From the NCBI RefSeq assembly GCF_003966715.1, contig NZ_AP018907.1, forward strand, positions 1 to 35,000: a DNA stretch of 35,000 nt. The letters run 5' to 3'. A model generated the notes under the pieces. It saw nothing but the letters and a program-made list of their open reading frames with translations, was not told where the DNA came from and did not search any database. Below, piece after piece: positions 32,889 to 35,000 of the stretch. The position numbers were made by a program, and so were the translations under genes. The DNA comes from Blastochloris tepida (GTDB lineage: Bacteria; Pseudomonadota; Alphaproteobacteria; Rhizobiales; Xanthobacteraceae). The first letter of the stretch is position 1, and each line of letters starts with the position of its first letter.

Positions 32889-34862
32889 TCAGCCGCGGCG
32901 GCCGGAGGTTGCGGCGACGCGCGCGGGATTTCCGACCGATTCCAGGATCTGGTTGATCCGCTCGCGTTCGCGCTCGAACTCGGCGAGGAACCTGCCCTCG
33001 AGCGAGCGGCCGCGCGGCAGCTTGACGCGCAGCGGGTCCACCGTGCGGTTGTTGACGATGACCTCGTAGTGCAGATGCGGGCCGGTCGACAGGCCGGTGG
33101 AGCCGACGAAGCCGATGAGCTGGCCCTGGCGGACGCGCGACCCTTCGGTGATGCCGCGGGCGAAGCCGGACATGTGGCCGTAGGCGCTCTCATAGCCGTT
33201 GTTGTGGCGCAGGCGCACATACTTGCCGTAGCCCGATTCCCAGCCGGCCTTCTCCACCACGCCATTGCCGGCGGCGTAGATCGGCGTGCCGTGCGGCGCG
33301 GCCCAGTCGACGCCGGCGTGCATCTTGACGTAGCCGAGGATGGGGTGGCGGCGCATGCCGTAACCGCGGCTGTAGGTGCCGCCCTCCATCGGCTTGCGCA
33401 TCAGGAACTTCTTCGCGCTCTTGGCGGATTCGTCATAGTAGTCGATGACCTGATCGTCGCTGGTGAGGAAGCGGTAGTAGCGCCGCGTCTCGCCGCCGAT
33501 TGTGAGCGAGGCGAAGAGCACCTCGCTCCGGCCCTCGGCGGCGGCGTCCTCGGCATAGAGCACGTCGAACGAATCGCCGGCGCGCACCCGCTTCTGGAAG
33601 TCGACGTCGTAGGCGTAGATGCGGATCAGGTCCTCCACCACCTGGCGCGGCACCTGCTGGCGCAGCGCGGTCTCGTAGATCGACTGGTAGAGCCGCACGC
33701 CGCGGCCATCATCCTCCTCGTCGTCATCGTCGTCGCGGGCCGGGGCCTTGCTCGCGGCGATGCGCGGCTCCTCGCGCGGGGCCTCGACCTGCACCCAGCG
33801 GCCGAGGTCGGACAGCGCCACCGAGCCCTCGTGCCCATGCTCGCCGAACACCGAAACCCGCAGCACCTGCAGGCCCTTGCCGTTCGGGGCGGGGGCCATG
33901 AGGATGCGCAGCCGGGCGCCCTCGTCGATCGCGCCGTCGCGGCCGCGCCGGCCGAACGCCTTGACCACCTCGCGCGCCTCGGCGAGCGCGGTGCCCTGGT
34001 CGGCCAGGATCGAGACGATGGTCTCGCCGCGCTTGGCCATCACGGTGCGCTCGACATAGTCGGTGCCGCCGGTGTTCTCGCTGGCGGTCTTGCCCACCGT
34101 GGTCATGTTCTCGACGAAGGAGGAGAACACGTCCTGCAGCGAGCCGTCATTGGCGTAGGCCAGCCGCTCGCCGGCCAGCGCCGCCGCCGGCACCGGCGGC
34201 AGGCTGCCGGGCCGGGCGCGCCCGGCCAGCGCCTCGCGCACCTGGGCCATCACCTCCTCGGTGGAGAGCGCGGCCACCAGCTTGACGTTGGAGGCGAGGG
34301 TGCCGAACTCGCGCGTGGTGATGGCGAGGTCGCCGTCCGGCTCCTGCGACAGCGTCTCGCGCACGAACACCTGATCGGTCTGCAGGCGCAGCGGGTTGAA
34401 CGGCGGAATGCCGTTCGACAGGCTGGTGGTGGTCTGGACCAGATTGGTGGCGACGCGGGTGAAGGGCCGCTGCCGGAAGATCTCGCGGTCGCCGATCTTG
34501 GTCGAGACCGGGATGCGCTGGGTGTTGCGGGCGCTGGAGGTCTCCACCGCCAACTCCACCCGGTCGCCCTTGCGCAGGGTGTTGCGCTCGGTGGAGGCGA
34601 TGGGCCCGCGCAGCGCGCTCTGCACCGTCTCGGGCGGCGCGGCAAAGCGGTATTCGTCGTCGAGCGAGGCATAGACGGCGCCGCCCATCAGCCCGGCACC
34701 GCACAGGCCGGTGAGAATGGTGGCGGCGAACCAGCGGACGGACACGCGCCGGCGGTGGTCGGCATCATTGCGGCCTTCGCGCAGCCCAAGCGGCGGCTGG
34801 ATGCCGATCTCGACACCCCGCACCATACGCCGGCCGCGCGCACCCCTGGTCGCCTGCCCCAC
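32889..34862 (-). CDS. Membrane-anchored M23-family peptidoglycan endopeptidase
   Basis: LytM-type zinc metallopeptidase expected to cut peptide cross-links in murein from the periplasmic side. The 657 residues (GTG 34862) have a basic cytoplasmic N-terminus, a transmembrane segment near 43-66 (WFAATILTGLCGAGLMGGAVYA), a long periplasmic region including a segment similar to LysM/OapA domains (VMAKRGETIVSILADQG) and an acidic run DDDDDEEDD near 390. The C-terminal M23 domain has H515 and D519 (MHAGVDWAAPHG) and HLH 596-598 (GPHLHYEV), so all zinc ligands are present and it is probably active. ATG 34826 is an alternative start. It is a single gene downstream of no visible partner in the window. 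Confidence 0.92.
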   Translation of the reverse strand: MGQATRGARGRRMVRGVEIGIQPPLGLREGRNDADHRRRVSVRWFAATILTGLCGAGLMGGAVYASLDDEYRFAAPPETVQSALRGPIASTERNTLRKGDRVELAVETSSARNTQRIPVSTKIGDREIFRQRPFTRVATNLVQTTTSLSNGIPPFNPLRLQTDQVFVRETLSQEPDGDLAITTREFGTLASNVKLVAALSTEEVMAQVREALAGRARPGSLPPVPAAALAGERLAYANDGSLQDVFSSFVENMTTVGKTASENTGGTDYVERTVMAKRGETIVSILADQGTALAEAREVVKAFGRRGRDGAIDEGARLRILMAPAPNGKGLQVLRVSVFGEHGHEGSVALSDLGRWVQVEAPREEPRIAASKAPARDDDDDEEDDGRGVRLYQSIYETALRQQVPRQVVEDLIRIYAYDVDFQKRVRAGDSFDVLYAEDAAAEGRSEVLFASLTIGGETRRYYRFLTSDDQVIDYYDESAKSAKKFLMRKPMEGGTYSRGYGMRRHPILGYVKMHAGVDWAAPHGTPIYAAGNGVVEKAGWESGYGKYVRLRHNNGYESAYGHMSGFARGITEGSRVRQGQLIGFVGSTGLSTGPHLHYEVIVNNRTVDPLRVKLPRGRSLEGRFLAEFERERERINQILESVGNPARVAATSGRRG

Positions 34863-35000
34863 CCCGCCCGTCCTCGCTTGTTCTGCAGTCTCCGGCCGAT
34901 CACGGCGTGATCCGCGGAAACCGCGCTATGCCGAAACTCCGCGCTCGCAGCCGGAATTTCCAGCGACCGGAACACGAAACGCCAGCCGGATGACTGGATT
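34863..35000. other. Upstream region of the M23 peptidase gene
   Basis: The 138 bases to the window edge contain no supported gene. GATCAC-GGC-GTGATC (34898-34912) is a short palindrome about 40 bases before the peptidase start and could be an operator or part of the 5' untranslated region. Confidence 0.35.

Noticed and set aside
33069..34910. A 613-residue plus-strand frame
   Set aside because: It is antisense to the M23 peptidase gene, which has a complete set of zinc ligands and a membrane anchor. The plus-strand translation is low-complexity His/Gly/Arg sequence.

Overview
The window looks like chromosome of a high-GC alphaproteobacterium of the order Hyphomicrobiales (Rhizobiales). The evidence is the set of core genes and their neighbourhoods: aroK-aroB, xerD-accA, argJ-parvulin-secA, lysC-ptsP-prfA-prmC-DUF4167 and a Flp-type pilin. 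Intergenic repeats of the style common in that order support this. I cannot name the genus; a Bradyrhizobiaceae, Xanthobacteraceae or Blastochloris-like lineage is a guess. No rRNA, tRNA or CRISPR array was seen.

Layout. 1-1276: aroB (cut by the window edge) and aroK on the minus strand. 1400-1520: a three-hairpin intergenic repeat. 1557-3784: a tiny membrane protein, xerD and accA on plus. 4141-5757: a lipoprotein L,D-transpeptidase, ending at a strong bidirectional hairpin. 5939-7024: comF and grxC on minus, divergent from a methyltransferase (7122-7994). 8091-11577, all minus: a GNAT acetyltransferase, a lone Flp pilin, a MutT-type Nudix hydrolase, argJ and a parvulin. 11860-14670: secA, followed by a second three-hairpin repeat. 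15069-16420: a nitrilase-family amidase overlapping a DUF1178 gene. About 16466-17620: an IS110-family element that appears to sit inside a REP-like palindrome. 17715-18467: ubiG. 18854-25375, all plus: a PAS-like protein, lysC, ptsP, prfA and prmC. 25827-26540: DUF4167 protein. 26566-27360: MOSC protein. 27580-30180: clpB with a textbook terminator. 30259-32726: two paralogous secreted collagen-like proteins, separated by an IS481-family element and accompanied by hairpin repeats. 32889-34862: a membrane-anchored M23 peptidase.

Most of the window is housekeeping: shikimate and fatty-acid precursors, arginine and lysine/threonine synthesis, Sec export, translation termination (release factor and its methylase), the nitrogen phosphotransferase system, ubiquinone synthesis and heat-shock disaggregation. 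The gene order suggests that the grxC-to-secA block is inverted relative to a common Hyphomicrobiales arrangement: flipping it would restore comF-grxC-amidase-DUF1178 as one co-directional unit.

The least explained parts are the collagen-like gene pair, which shares a conserved N-terminal domain with two cysteines; the dispersed multi-hairpin repeats; the non-coding leader of the IS110 element, a candidate bridge-RNA locus; and a perfect palindrome placed inside the likely heat-shock promoter of clpB. I found no defence island or biosynthetic cluster.
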